From the NCBI GenBank assembly GCA_014706295.1, contig JACSVZ010000016.1, forward strand, positions 6,925,168 through 6,989,167: DNA of 64,000 nt. Reading direction: 5' to 3'. The stretch's first letter is position 1, and each line of letters starts with the position of its first letter. Shown here piece after piece: positions 37,591 to 51,200 of the stretch. The notes beneath the pieces are model-generated. The model was not told the origin of the DNA. It did not search any database and worked only from the letters and a program-made list of their open reading frames with translations. A program made the position numbers and the translations under genes. This DNA is from Lycocorax pyrrhopterus obiensis (taxonomy: Eukaryota > Chordata > Aves > Passeriformes > Paradisaeidae).

Positions 37591-39965
37591 AAATGGAACT
37601 AAAATAAGACATCTGCAAAGGGACTTTCTAACAGAAGTGCCAAATAAATGTAGGCGGATCTTGTTGAAAACTTATCAGGGTGGTATTTGGAAATTTGAAA
37701 TGGAAAAGGTAAAATTCATTTTAAGATCTAAGTTTTTCCCTCATTCAGCACTGTTGATATATATTTATATGTGCTTGGGTGATCTTTTAAAATAATAGCT
37801 CTTGCAGAACTTTCTTTTGGGCAGTTATACCTTCCTAATTTTTCCAAGATTTATTCAGAAGTAGACAAGTGGACAAGAAAATGCTTTAGATAATTCTTTT
37901 GAAAACTCTGCAGTACAAGTTATCACTACCTGCTACATTTTAAATATTTCATTTTAGGGAATGGTATTTATCATTCTTGTTGTCACTGGTGGAAATCTAT
38001 CTGGAGAATAAATCATGGAGCAATGTCTCTGAGTGAAGCAGAATCAAGTTCTGCATTTTCTGCACTTCCATGAACTGACTCCACCCTAAAGGAGATTGTG
38101 GCAGGAGTTTAGAAGTGGATAAGGCCATCATGGTGTGGGGAAATTTGGTAAAAATGCTGGTGATTTGATCTTGTACAGATCTTTTCTCATCAAATAGTTA
38201 CCTAGTGAACTACTCACTGAGGAATAAATTTCAAGTGAGCCCTCGTTCAAGTCCCAGTTTTGCTATAAAACTAGAAATCAAATCATCACAAGCTTATCCA
38301 GCCAGACATCCATTTGACTTAGCTAAATACATTAAAAGTAGATAAAACAATAAAAAAGCCCTCTCAGCTGAGTTTATTCTTAATTAAACACAACAGACCA
38401 ACTGTGCTGCACACCTCAGGAAACTTCAGGGGCTGCGGAAAGCTCCAGATTAGATTACTGTGCATCATCCACAAACTCACCAGGAATTTTGCTCAGCTAC
38501 AGGCAGGTTTTACGTTCCACATGGAGTTTCTTTAGATGGTTAATCAGAAAATTCTGCTCACAGTTTTGTTATCTGTTTGTCCTCTCTTAAACTGAAATCA
38601 CTTCTTTTCCCTAGCAGCAAATGTATTTGACAAACAGAGGCACCTGTGGTATTTAATGCAGCACCTGAAAATGCTCTTCTGAGGACAGCATTACAGGGCT
38701 TTTGTGTCCTGAGCACCACAGGATTTAGGGCCTTTGAGACACAGTCCTTACAGACACCCCATTAATGCAGCACTGAAAGTGGGCTAATAAAACAGCCTAT
38801 CCAATGGGATATCCTAAACTCAGTGTTGTGTTAGTGCAATAATTAACACTTTATTAATCTCAGAAATGATAGTTTGCTTGTGTCTGCTCAGACCAGAGCC
38901 CTCTGAAATCCCTCAGAACCTGCTGGAGGATAGAGACAACCAACACGTAAATACTGGAAAAATGTGAACTCACCTACTCAGGCAAGGAAAAGTTTACTCA
39001 GTTCTTATTTCCCAGACACAGACAGGGAGGAGGGGGCAGAAAAGCAAGGAAAAACAGATTTCTGCTACTACAGCTGGACTTCAGGGTGCTGTAACCTCTG
39101 CAGTGTCCTTTTCACAGCACGGAAGGAGGGCAGGGTATGGCCCTTCTTTGTTTCACACATACCAGAAAGTCTCACAATTCACAATCTCAATACTGCAGGA
39201 GGAAGAAATTTTTGGTAAGCTTTACAGTGCAATTATGGATGAATAAGAAGCTTTCTGCATCGTTCATTGTCTCTATCTGCACAAAGACCAGAGCTAATCC
39301 GAGCCTTTAGAATTTGGAAAAGACACATTGCCTCTGGCAAGTCCATACAGCCTGTACCACTCACACCTCTTTGTCAATTAATTTAATACATCAGGGAAAC
39401 CACCCTGCCACACGTCTTTTATATTGTGATGGTATTGTTACAGAATCACATTCCCATTAGGCCAATTTCCTTCCCTGGAAATGGAAAGCTGAGGACACTT
39501 CCTCAGTGTTTCAGTGAAAAGCATTTTCAGGATAGATCTTGAGCAATCTTAACCATTACTTTTCTGATCAAAACCCCACAAGTAAGCTTTGCTCAAAGGG
39601 CAGGATGAAACTAAAGACAAAGCCTAAAACATTCATTTCATCAACCTAAAAACAGCAAATCCTAGCCAGGTGTACCATTAGTCCAATTTCACATGCAAAC
39701 CTTGGTACTCAACAAAGAACAATGATTCTTATTCCAAGGGCTTTTTTCTCACCTCCTGCCAATGTGAGACTTGTCAGCACGACACTGATTAGAGGAACAG
39801 AAAGTGACGGAGACATTGAAAGGGAATGGATGACAATTTCATGGTAATTGAAAACTAATTATATTTATCTAGCAAATAACCACTACATGTTCAATGTTTC
39901 ATTTCAAAAAAAGGAATATAAAGCCCACCCTTCATTTTCCTCATCATAAAGCCTGATTAAACACT
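37591..39965. other. Unique non-coding sequence
   Basis: No gene recognised. A faint MIR-like word order (GTTCAAGTCCCAG at about 38244-38256) is too short to call as a repeat. Confidence 0.6.
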
Positions 39966-39999
39966 TATATATATAGATATATATATAGATATATATATT
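39966..39999. repeat. (TA)n microsatellite with GATA interruptions
   Basis: An alternating TA tract broken twice by AGATA, giving a 12-bp higher-order period. It is fully AT except for two G residues. The tract is likely length-variable and easily unwound. Confidence 0.95.
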
Positions 40000-40826
40000 C
40001 TCCTGAGTGCTTGTTTCAGTCCTCCCTTCCTCAGGCTCCTAATTGGGGTCCTCTCCCTCAGGTTCCTCCTGCCTAGAGGTTACACAGCAGAATATGAACT
40101 GACTGCTCTGGACTGAGTTCTGCCCAGCACAGGGCACACAAAAAGCAGATGTTCCAATGTCAGCAATCTGTTGTTCCATTTATTATAATTTTACTTATCA
40201 CAGGGTCTGTGTTACCCAGGGCAGGTATGAGTTTACAAAAACTCTGTGTCTTTCTTTTGAAGGGGCAGGTATAACCTACTTTCTCTCATTGCTTCGTACT
40301 TTTGAAGGTAAATAACTTCAGCTAGAAAATCTCCCCGAGAGCACACTGCTTGGCTCAGTTTCATTGGCTAACCAGGCTTGATAAAAAATATATTTTAATA
40401 GGCTACCATCTGCAACCTTCCCATTATAGCCTCTTTTCCAGGATGTGTGATATGTGACAACTTTGTTAAATGCATATAGGACTAATCTACCATGCAACAT
40501 TATTTCAGTGTGTCACACACTGGAATTCAAATTATGCTATTCCTTTCTCCAAAAAAATTACCATGACTTCAAGGAGGAAAGTAATTCTGAGAGTTATGAT
40601 GTATTATGATGTATTTGAACCTAAGTTTAAATCCTTGCACTAAACCCAAATTAATTTTGTGGCATTGGGAACGCTCAGAGGAAGGAGGAAAAAAGGAATA
40701 GAAATCTCTATGCACTTGCAACTTCCCTAACAAATCTTGCTCACCATTACAAGGGACTAAGAGGAAAATGTTTCAATTCTCTTCTTTCTCCTACAGCTAC
40801 TGAGAATGGGGATGTCCATCAATGTG
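40000..40826. other. Unique non-coding sequence with a 10-bp tandem duplicate
   Basis: TTATGATGTA is repeated twice in tandem at 40594-40613. Otherwise no feature is recognised. Confidence 0.6.
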
Positions 40827-41110
40827 TAGAATCACAGAATGCTTTGGGTTGGAAGGGACTTGAAAGCCCATCTCATTCCAACCCCCTGCCACAGACAGGG
40901 ACACCTTCCACTGGACCAGGCTGCTCAGAGCCCCATCCAGCCTGGCCTTGAACACTCCCAGAGATGGGGCAGCCTCAGCTTCTCTGGGTAATCTGTGCCA
41001 GGGCCTCACCACCCTCACAGGGAAGAATTTCTTTCTAAAATCTCTTCTAAACCATCTGTCATGTTAAAGCCATCACCCTTTGTCCTGTGTCTCTAGGCTT
41101 CCCATTAGAT
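40827..41110 (-). mobile_element. CR1 LINE, 3'-end fragment, antisense
   Basis: The plus strand reads TAGAATCACAGAATGC, then 'tttgggttggaagggacttgaaagcccatc', 'agggacaccttccactggaccaggctgctcagagccccatccagcctggccttgaacac' and 'cctcaccaccctcacagggaagaatttctttc'. This is the reverse complement of the classic avian CR1 3' region. About 285 bp remain and the copy is 5'-truncated. It is closely related to the CR1 nested in the LTR at 28777-28915 and is better preserved than the copy at 1856-2100. Confidence 0.96.
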
Positions 41111-44100
41111 AACCCTGTCACAGGCACTGACTTAGTACCTCCAAACTCCATTTAGTAACATTTCATTCCTTGAAATTACACTTGGGTTTCTGGTAGGATT
41201 TTCCTTTCCAGCTTATAGAATACAGATTCCCCAAGAGTTTCAAAAAATATGTCTTTAACAGCTCTACTGCCTCCCTTCATAGACACTAATTAATTTTGCA
41301 CTGCCTTGCAAGCATGAAGATTTCACTGCAGAAACACCAACTGGTCGATAATCAAGCACAGCGAATCTGCTGGGGGTAGGTGCTGTGGATGAACAACACG
41401 TTGAAAACAATTTTTCAGAAGGAAAAAAGGAAGTGTAAAGGTCAATACAGCTCTTTGCACTGACATTTAATTTCCTCATTCCATTTAACTATGCAGATCT
41501 CAAAGTGCAATAGGGAGATAAAAACGGGATTTATGTTGTGAGAGTTGAATTTAAAGCCAAGGACCATACTAAGCCAAAATGCTGAAGCAAATTTAAAGAT
41601 CTGGTCCAAAGAAAACAAACAGTATAAGAAAAAGGTAAAAACTACAGCAGGCCAGAACGGTGCTTGACCAAACAAATAAGCCACCCTGGGAAAACACATT
41701 TTTTAACATTATCTGGGTGTTTATATCTACAATGGACTAACAGAGAGTTGGGCAAGACTCTTTCCCCTGGAAGCTCTCCCCCACTGCACACAGTGAAGTC
41801 CATTTACAGCAGCATAGGCATGAGCTCAGTTTCCCCTGAGAAGACTACAGGTCACAGGTTAGGAAAATGTCTGTCCTTATGGATCAATGAATAATAGCAA
41901 CTTGATCATCCTCACAAGCTGCAATGGAAATTAACACTTAGAAACATGTGCAATTAATTTTCATTACCCTCTCCCATTATCATCAGTTCTCAAAAACCAT
42001 CTTTTACAAGGAACTTCAAAAGAATTTTCTGATCAAAGTAACGTTACCACTCTCAGGGAAAAAAAGTAATGGGTACATAATATTTCACCATACCCAAATG
42101 AACTTTTAAATTAGAGCAGTTCCTTTAAAAGTTGGAGTTTTTTTAGGTGAAAGCTGCAGTTGTGATTAGTCCAAAGATAGAACTTTCTGATACCACCCAA
42201 ATATAGACAATAAATACAGACAATGCTGCTACCAAAGATTAGAGCCAGGTGCATAGAAAATAAAAGGAAAGCCATCTATGTATTTAATTAATTTATATTT
42301 TCTTATATTTCATAATTATTTTGTCTTTCTTTCAACAGCTATTAAACTATAAGGACACCTAGGCCCTGATGAGTGCAGTTCAAAATCCTGTATCCTGGAA
42401 ATTGGCCTCTATGAGCAAAGAATCCTAATAACCCAAATCTTCCTTTTGGTTCCATTCATATTCGAACCTTTACCTTCTACTTTAGAGATTTTCTTAAAAC
42501 CTCAGTTAATAACAGAATTAACTTTAACTCTTTAAATAGATCAAATTCCTACCTGCAAAGGTAGTATTTCATGCACCTGTCAAGAATGAGTCTTTTCCTC
42601 TCCAGACAAAGAATAAGATTCTGTATCACTTTATCTGTTCCTAATTTCTCTGTATGAGAAAAGCGATAATCTGATTAAATTTTTATTTTTTTCTGAGAGA
42701 GAAGTCCAAGTTTGAGGTGAAAGAATTTTTGGATGATGAAAGTGCATTGTTATGTAAACATAAAGATGAGGAGCCATGGCTGTAAAACAACATAAAAGGG
42801 ATTTCTGTGTGATGTTAAACATCGGTCTGATTACAAACGGTAACAATAAGATACTTTGTGTAAGGGAGATCTTACTTCTAGTTCAAGAGTGTCAAAATAC
42901 TGAGTTAAAAGTTCCCGTTCAAAATCAGCCAGAATAGGTAATTGGAAATGGATACAACTAATAGAATTGCATTAGTCTTCCTATTGTTTAATTTTTAAAA
43001 AGTGCTTTGTCAGAGATGCACATATGAATAGGCTTTCTGTCCAAAAATTCTGAGCTGAGGTTCCGTCTTGACATCAGATACAATTCTAGAAAGAGGAAGC
43101 AATTCAGACAGCTGTTTTAGCACCAAGGAAAATATTCACAAACTCTAAACCACAAAAGACTCACAGGAGCCAGTGATTCCTATAGCTGTGTTATCTGACC
43201 AGCACTGTAATGTAGTCTGCAAAATGCGTTTCCACTTTCTTAGGCATCAGGTTTTTCTTTATAAGATTTCGGTGGGATCCTTAAATTGCTAAACATCCCT
43301 GTTTAATTACATATAGTACTGATTAAAAGCTTGGTAAGGTTTCAGTGCTCAGCTGCAATATCTATTTTTTATCTAGGAGATGAAAGTCATCTTTCTCACA
43401 ACTCACGTACTAACACACCTGTCAACAAATAATTGTCACGAAAGGCAGGCATGGCTTTGATGCTTAAATCATGTCATCCTTTACCTATCATGTACTAGAT
43501 TAAACTGAAAGCCTCATTACAGTTGTGATCATTAAGTTCAACCTAGCTAAAAAATTGTCACTATCTCCTGGCTTACATCTCCCCAGGCAGCTTCTTTCTT
43601 TGGGTAGAACGACTCTGAAAGGACGAGGTAAAGCACCCCAGACATAACAGAGCCATCCAATCAGCTCTTGCAGACAAGCACATCACATAACTCTGAGCAT
43701 AATAAAATCCATCCTAACACCAAATGTCCCCTCTGCCCCTGTGAACGGCTGCTCCAGATCCTAATTCCATTCATAGCTCTTCTTAATTTCCACTATAAAT
43801 TTGTTCAGGGGCACTGTAGACTCATTTTTTGTTATGCCAGCATTGTTCATCATCTGCAATAGCTCTTCCAACCTCCATGGTGTTTATTCCTCAAGTTTTT
43901 ATAGAAAACAGGAAGATCTTCTCTCTACATTTGTTTTTTAGCTTGCCAAATATTAATTTTGAACACGAAGATACCGATTCCCTCCCTGCCCCTTTTTGCT
44001 GCTCTGGGAGAGGGCAAGAGAAAGCAAAGTCTTTTCAATGGCTGCCTGCGTTCATAGGACACTCTCCTGAAATCATTCCCTCTGGGAGCAAACCTGATTC

Positions 44101-45216
44101 TTGTGAGGACCAGATAAAACATGTATTTCCTTGCCATATGCCATGAGAACATCCACGCACACCCAAAACCTCCTCTGCAGGCGCTAAGAACAGGGCTGTT
44201 TGCCAAGGTGTCTCTGCTGCCCTAGATTGAAAATGTCGATTTTCACATTTGTGTTTCACTATGAGCAAGGCTACGCTTTCAGAAGAGATTATGCAAACAC
44301 AGGGAAAGTAATTAGGATGGATATTGCCACTAGTTGTTCAGATCACTTAATCACACTTTTCTGCTTTAAGCCAGGAATTATTTATCATAATTTCCTTGAC
44401 AAACTAAATGTAATACACAGTGTTTCTCATTTTAAGAAGCAAGCTTTTTCTTCCAAGTATTTATCTTTGTTTGAAATGTTCCTGTTAATACTGAGACTAC
44501 AGATGAATCAGCTTGTATTGAGAGGGATAATATATGATTTGAGACTGAAGCTACTGTCATTTTGAATCTTTAGAGAAATATTTTATTCTGAAATACTAAT
44601 ACTTTCAGGATTCTACTCCTACAAGAGTCTTCCAAATTAATTGGCAGGTCATATTTTCATTTCACTGCTATCTAAACAGAGAATGGCTCGTCATTTTGTA
44701 AATGTATCTTTTAACCACTTCTAAATCAGTGCATAAAATTAATTAAACCTTGACTCCAATTGGCTCCTTTATGTAGTATAGAAATGACCCTGATCTTTCT
44801 GAAGCATTATGTTGCTGGATAACTGTTACAGACACATGACAGTATTTGAAATTAACTCTGTTTGTATGTCAAAATTAGCATTTGCTCTTTACATATACTC
44901 CTTTCGGTTTTCTTTGCCAGTCCAGTTATACCCATTTTTCTTTCCAACTGCCCCACTCTATAAGATGTTATCAGTATGGTTATCTATCATAATACTGCTT
45001 TTTTTTTTTTTTTGTTTGTTTTCTCTGACTTTTCAGTGGAAAAAAAAGACTTGCTAGAGCTGCTACAGGCCTAATAATATTTCGACAGAAAAAATATTTA
45101 GATTATTTTAAAGTAGTGCTAAACTTAAGACACACTAGGCACACGAGAGAATTTGGATTCAAGAGAAACAAGTCAAAATTTACTGGATCTGATTCAGAGT
45201 CAAGTGGGAATTCCAC
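41111..45216. other. Unique non-coding sequence
   Basis: AT-rich with no recognised repeat family or exon. The longest open frame is 121 codons (44200-44565 +), hydrophobic but unfamiliar. A 15-base T-run lies at 44999-45013. Confidence 0.6.
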
Positions 45217-45252
45217 TGAAAGATTTCCACTTATTGAAAGATTCCCACTTAC
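45217..45252 (+). repeat. 18-bp tandem duplication
   Basis: TGAAAGATTTCCACTTAT is followed at once by TGAAAGATTCCCACTTAC. The two units differ at two positions, both T/C. It is a small tandem duplication and not part of a longer array. Confidence 0.9.
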
Positions 45253-48200
45253 TGAAAAGCCTTATAAATAGGCTTTCAATAAGGTCCATGGAAAACATGT
45301 TATGGACTAAGACCCTTCATGACAACTTCACTCAGTGCTACTCATCAAGAAAACAGCTCTTCCTGGTTTGGTTCATTTTTTTGCTGCTGCTTTTACTCAT
45401 TTATGTCAAAATTGTAACATTTTCCTGTAGGTTTATCTGTTCAACTGTTTAGTTATATATGCTCTGCATTTAATTTGAAAATTCTTATCATTAAAAAAGT
45501 GTCTTTGCAGCAACTTCAAAGTGAAGAACCATCAGAACTGTTATCAGAAGATTTAAAAAAAAGATTAATTACTACAGTTAAGACATCCCATAAAACCACA
45601 CCATACCATACCAATATTAACTCCAGAAGCCATTCAAAGACTTCATTTGTTACCATTTCAAAGGCCACAAACCCCCATTAATTTAAAACATCTCCCTTTC
45701 CAGAGTGATTTATCTTTTCCCCACTCAGCATTCTGATGTTCCCTTAAAAATTTTCACAATATGCTTTGCAGTTGTAGATATTGTCTTTTAATTAATTCAC
45801 CAACAACTGTGTTCTCTTTTCACAGTAACAGACTGCTCCAGCACTCTTTGATAAACTTCATTTATTCGAATTAAGAGGTGAAGCTCTGGATAGGGAAGGT
45901 GAATTTGGGTACCAGGCAATTGCATAGAAAGTTTTTATTAATTAGAACAAGCGTTTGATTCAGACGCTGCATAAAGAATGGCACGATGCACCAACGCTTA
46001 TTTGTATTATGTTTGGCTTTGTTTGCATAACTCAGTAATAGCCTAATTTCAAATTTAGGGCTGCTGCTTTGATAATAAATTACTTTCATGTATAATTTAG
46101 GCCTGACCTTGGTTTTGCCTCAGACATATGAAGCACATTATATAAAAGAAAGGAGATCAGTTTTTAAAATAATCTTGCACTGCTAATATTGATGAAGTGA
46201 TCTAACTTCCTAATTGATCCAGCAGCCCATTACACACTTTCTATGGCTCAAGATTGATTAAGTGATAATTGTATTTGACGTAGGCCTTATACCACGAAAC
46301 AAACAGTTCATCACACCAAAAAATGATGAGGCTGCAGACTGGACAATCAATTGATCCATGCAGTGTTTATGTCATACTCTCTAATATCACGGATGCTATA
46401 GTCCATTAGAAAACCCCACTTAAGCTGTCATTTTTTTAACCCTTTCCTGCAATTTGTTGTAGATGAGAATATTTACAGGGGCAGTCATGCTGAATTACTT
46501 TCCTCTTTCCAAATATCATTGCAAACCAACAGTTCATAAGGCCACTGAATGCCCAGGCAGCTGCCTTTGAGTGTCCTCTGAACACATGCTGAAACATCAG
46601 ACATCTGTACACTGCTTTTTGTGAACCTTGGATAATGTTGTGGGGTGGTTTTTGTTTGGTTTTTTTTAATATGGATTCTCAATGTAAGTGGGTAAAATAA
46701 GAAAACAAATTTCAGTTACTTCCCTTTTGTTTTCATTGGCAAAAACTGCTCCTTCAAAATCAGCATAGGGATGGTGTCAGGAACAGGATTGTGCCTTGTC
46801 TCCTGACTACTGAAATGGTACCAACAAAGCCCCACAAAAGGCAGCTATAAAACTGTCTCCTCTAGCTTGCTTTAATATTCCTGCACTGATTAAGTGCTAA
46901 GAAATAAAAGTTCAGCACATGAGATCTCTCTCCCCTCACTCCGAGATTGTTCTGAGCTGGTGCAGAGTGCCAGTGCTGTGTGAGCCTTCTGTAAAATGGG
47001 AGTTACCAACACTGAACTATTAAATCACTTGTCAGCACTCTCATCTTTTCTTGTTTTCATGAGGTTTGACCACAACCACAGATCCAGGCAACTCTTCTGA
47101 GTCCACGTTTGCAATCATAAGTGACTAATATTAGGATGTTAGGCAATTCAAGGAAAGGAGGGAAAAGGGGGACAGAATGTTAAATAAGGGATTGTGTAAG
47201 ACAAAATGGAATTTTCAAACAGAATAATTAACCACCTTGATGCTTCATTTACCTGTTTTCTACAACTGCCTCATCTGGAGTACTCTTTGCACATGATGAT
47301 TTGTGTCAGTGTCCCAAAGCCTCCATTCCCTCTGAAACATCAAGATCAATGGAATGGGGCTGAACCAGCTGAGAATTGGACCCAGGAGCTTTTCAAGTAG
47401 CTATTTTTCTCCAAAAAATAAACAGTATATCAGGATCTCATTGGTTCTCAAAATGTTGGTAATAGTGCTTTGCTGCAGATGAGGCACTATTATTGTGTCA
47501 TTTAAAGCGTGGACTGCATGTCTGAATCCACTAAAGTCAGTCAGTAACAGCAGCTGCTCTCAAAGCAGGCTTTTACCTGCAGAAACCAGATTTTGGAGGG
47601 GAAATGTACATTTCTGCTGCATATTGGGAGCAACTAGAGCTGCATATAGGATAGTGAAATTCTCAAGAGAGATTGTTACAGAACAGACAAGAAAACCAAA
47701 AGCTATAACTGAGCTGGAGGAAATGAAAAGACTTATTCTGCATCCTGGGCCTATTCATTCATGAGTCTGATTGCTTTTTTTCTTTTTAAATAGACTTTTT
47801 TTTCTTTCTTTTGCTTTATTTAACTCATTTTAACTTATCTCTAGATCCATAGTTCCCAAGCAGACTGCAAAACACTTCTAGAAATACCCATGGCCTGTGC
47901 TAAACCAGTTCAGCTGGCATAATCCTTGCTTTAGACAAATTCTATCACTATGTAAACAAATGATTCCAAGGATTTTGCACACTTCAAGCAAACAACAAAC
48001 AGGACGTGCTGCTATGGATGTCTGGCTTGTGCCAGGACAGGGACAGTGAGTGCTGCTTGCCAGGCTGCAGTTTACAATCCTCTTTCCAAATGATCGCAAG
48101 AGTCCCTCACTTTCTTTGAGGTCAGCACACTCGCAATTTACCCAGAATTAGAGTTTGGATTAAAAAACCAAAGAAGCTTGTCAGAAAAACTCCTGGAAAA

Positions 48201-51200
48201 GAGCATGGGCCTGTTTTCTCTTCTAGGAAGAAGCTGTTCCTCTGCAGCATTCAAGGGATGGACTAATCCATTGTAAGCTCTCGTAAAGTGCCACATATGT
48301 AGTCTTGATTATTGGATTACTATTTCTGGACTCAAGATTTAGAAGAATTAGATATTCTTCTATGCTGAAGTAACAAATTTTAATGCATTTCCTAAATTTC
48401 CCAAACCATTGGGTTAGGCTGACCCTTGCTGGACACAAGCCTTTGCTAGAAAGCAAACAGCCCCAGTTTGAACAGTTCTGTAGTTTCCTTTGTTGCCTCT
48501 TCTCTGACATCAGTAAGGGTTTAGATCATGTTATAACCCTCAAGTCACTACACTAAAACCAGTCCATTTTCTGATTCAACGTCACAGTAATTTCACTGCC
48601 CCAAAAGCCTGCTTCCCCTCCATTAGAAGCCTGCTCTATCCATTTTATTTTGAAAGCAAAAATTAATGAAATTAAGAGTTTTTAGTCAATCCAAGAATGC
48701 AATTGCAATCTGAATAGATTTTTATTTTTATACGCATTATAGATATATACTTTATCAGATACATTATATATATATGATTACATACACAATTCCTATTAAC
48801 ACAGGGACAGCCATTAACAAAGGGACAGTCATGTCCCCTATGACCTTTATTCCAAATGGAAAACACACCCCTCTCTGCTATGTATTTTTGTCCATAACAC
48901 TGCCTTTTCCTGTGGCCTTTGTCTGACCTAACCTTAGATATTTTTGCTGCTTCTTCCTCACTGCTTTCCCCTCTTGCAAGTCTTCCACAACTTCAGATAA
49001 AAAACCACTAAGAGTTAAATATCAGTTACTGCTAGAATGCAAAAGCTTCAGCTCTAAGTTTGGAATTGAAGAGATGGAAGAATTTGCAGGATAAGGTATT
49101 TTTCATTATTGCAGTCTTTGCCTGAGCACACGTAACAAATGTGCTTGACAAACCAAGTATGAAATTGCTACAGGCAAAGGGCATTAACAAATTGGCAAAT
49201 CTGGTGCCTCAGGGAGGTAACCAAGATGAAGTTGCCTATCTGAAACTGCTGTTGTGTCACTGTCTAAATATACACTTTCTTCAAGTGCTGCAGGGTGTAA
49301 ACTGAAAGTAACTTGCTGAGAGGGTGCTGACTGAATACTTTGAAGGAGACTTCATTTGTGATGGCAGAGCAGTACGCCGGCACACGCCAGTGATACATTC
49401 AGGGAACTCTTCTTGGGGTTTAGGAAGGATATTTGTCAACTCTGTAACGTGGAGCTGTGTGGAGTATCTTGTCAAACTCACCTGTACCTGATATAACTGC
49501 AACTATTTATAAGGCCCAGGACATTGAACTATAAATTGTCTGTTCCAGCACAATCCACATGGCCTTCTCCTGCCTCATCCATGGAAATATTAACTGACCT
49601 GTTCATGTGCTCATTTTCCTTATAAAGGACATTTTGAGACTGATACAAGATTGATATGCAAAGTAATGAGGCAAAAGTACACTTTCAGACTGATATGCAA
49701 AACTTGTCCGCCTGGTAAGAAATGGCTTAAGGTGCAAGAGTTTTAAGAAAGAAGACGATGGAGCAAAGTTCTAAGCATTCCAACTAGAATTTTGGTGAGC
49801 AGTTAATTGTGCTTACAGCTATGTATGGTGATCACTTGTAGCTCTAAAAAAATTAAATAAATACTTTACTACTACTGATGGTATTAGCAAGGAACGTGGC
49901 TGCTGTCTGTGATGCAGCATCGAAGCTGACAGGAGATACACAGCTACTCATTTACCAGAGATCCCTGGGAGATGAGAGTGACCTGCTGCTCGGCTTTACA
50001 GCATTAGTGGAAATCTGCAACTTCAGACAGATTGCAACGTTAGTCTTCACAGACTTACAATGGCAGAAAATTTCACACTGATGAGGTGAGAGCACAGATA
50101 GTTTCCAGGACTTGGTGTGAATTAACAGTTAAAAAACTAGGAGATGTGTTTCCTGAGAAAGGCGAGAACCACTGCATTAAAAATCTCAGACAAGTTTAGG
50201 CACAGCTGAGGAAACAGGCAATAGTAAACACAATTCACACATGAAAAGAGAAGCGTATCAAAGAGGGATGTAAAAGTGCAATCTTTTTAAGTAATAAACT
50301 GTTCAGTGGGAAGCCAGGCAGCAGCAATCTTTCAGCACTTGAGCTTATGATCATTTGTGATTTTAGCTGTATCACCTCGTTGCTTGCAGCATTTTGATTC
50401 TTTTGGAACTTACACAAAATGTCCTCATTAGGCCTTAGCAATACAGTTTTCCATTTCCTGATTTGATTGCTACTCAGTAAGACAAAGCAGCTCTTCCAAA
50501 AGGAACCAAACCCAGGATAGATACAAAACTGACCTTCAGAGATTAAGGATAAAGTTTCTCAAAGATCATGGCTATCACGTCCCCAGTTTTAAAAGTTATA
50601 TTGCAGGTAATGAAGTCCACTTCAAAGAAGAAGTTACTGACTTCTTTCTAGCAAGGGATGTCAACCATTAATTGGAATTTGAGGCCACTGAACTCTGCTC
50701 TCACCTATTCTGCAGAAAACCTGAACAAATTCCACTGCATGCAGTGTGATTCTCCCTCAGTGAAATCAGTGCCTCTGAGAACACTGTCAGGTGACAGAGT
50801 CACCTGCAAAGGCTCCTACTCAGGTACCCTGTGCTCAGGGCCCTTCAGCTGCCATTTTAATCCAGGGATAACAGTCTGAACACTATTAAGTCTTTGAACA
50901 AAATCATGATGACAAAAAGTTGCAGTACACATGGTATTACTTCCTTCTTTAACCAGACAGAACTCCTACGGCAGAGAAATCCAAGGAACCAAAATAACAA
51001 AATGGAATAAAAACTTTAATATTACATTATACTTGTTTCCAGAAATACCATTTCAGGCATCTCTGGAGTACTTCATATCGTAACATGTTGCCAGTGCCAA
51101 TCCCAAAGCTTTTCTAATTTTAGATGCCTCAAAAAACCAATTAATAGAATAATATTACTTCCACATTGTTTTCACTTTGTCAGAAGCCAAGGCAGATTTT

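Noticed and set aside
38235..38285. GTTCAAGTCCCAG, like a tRNA B-box or MIR core
   Set aside because: The flanks do not follow a tRNA fold or the MIR consensus.
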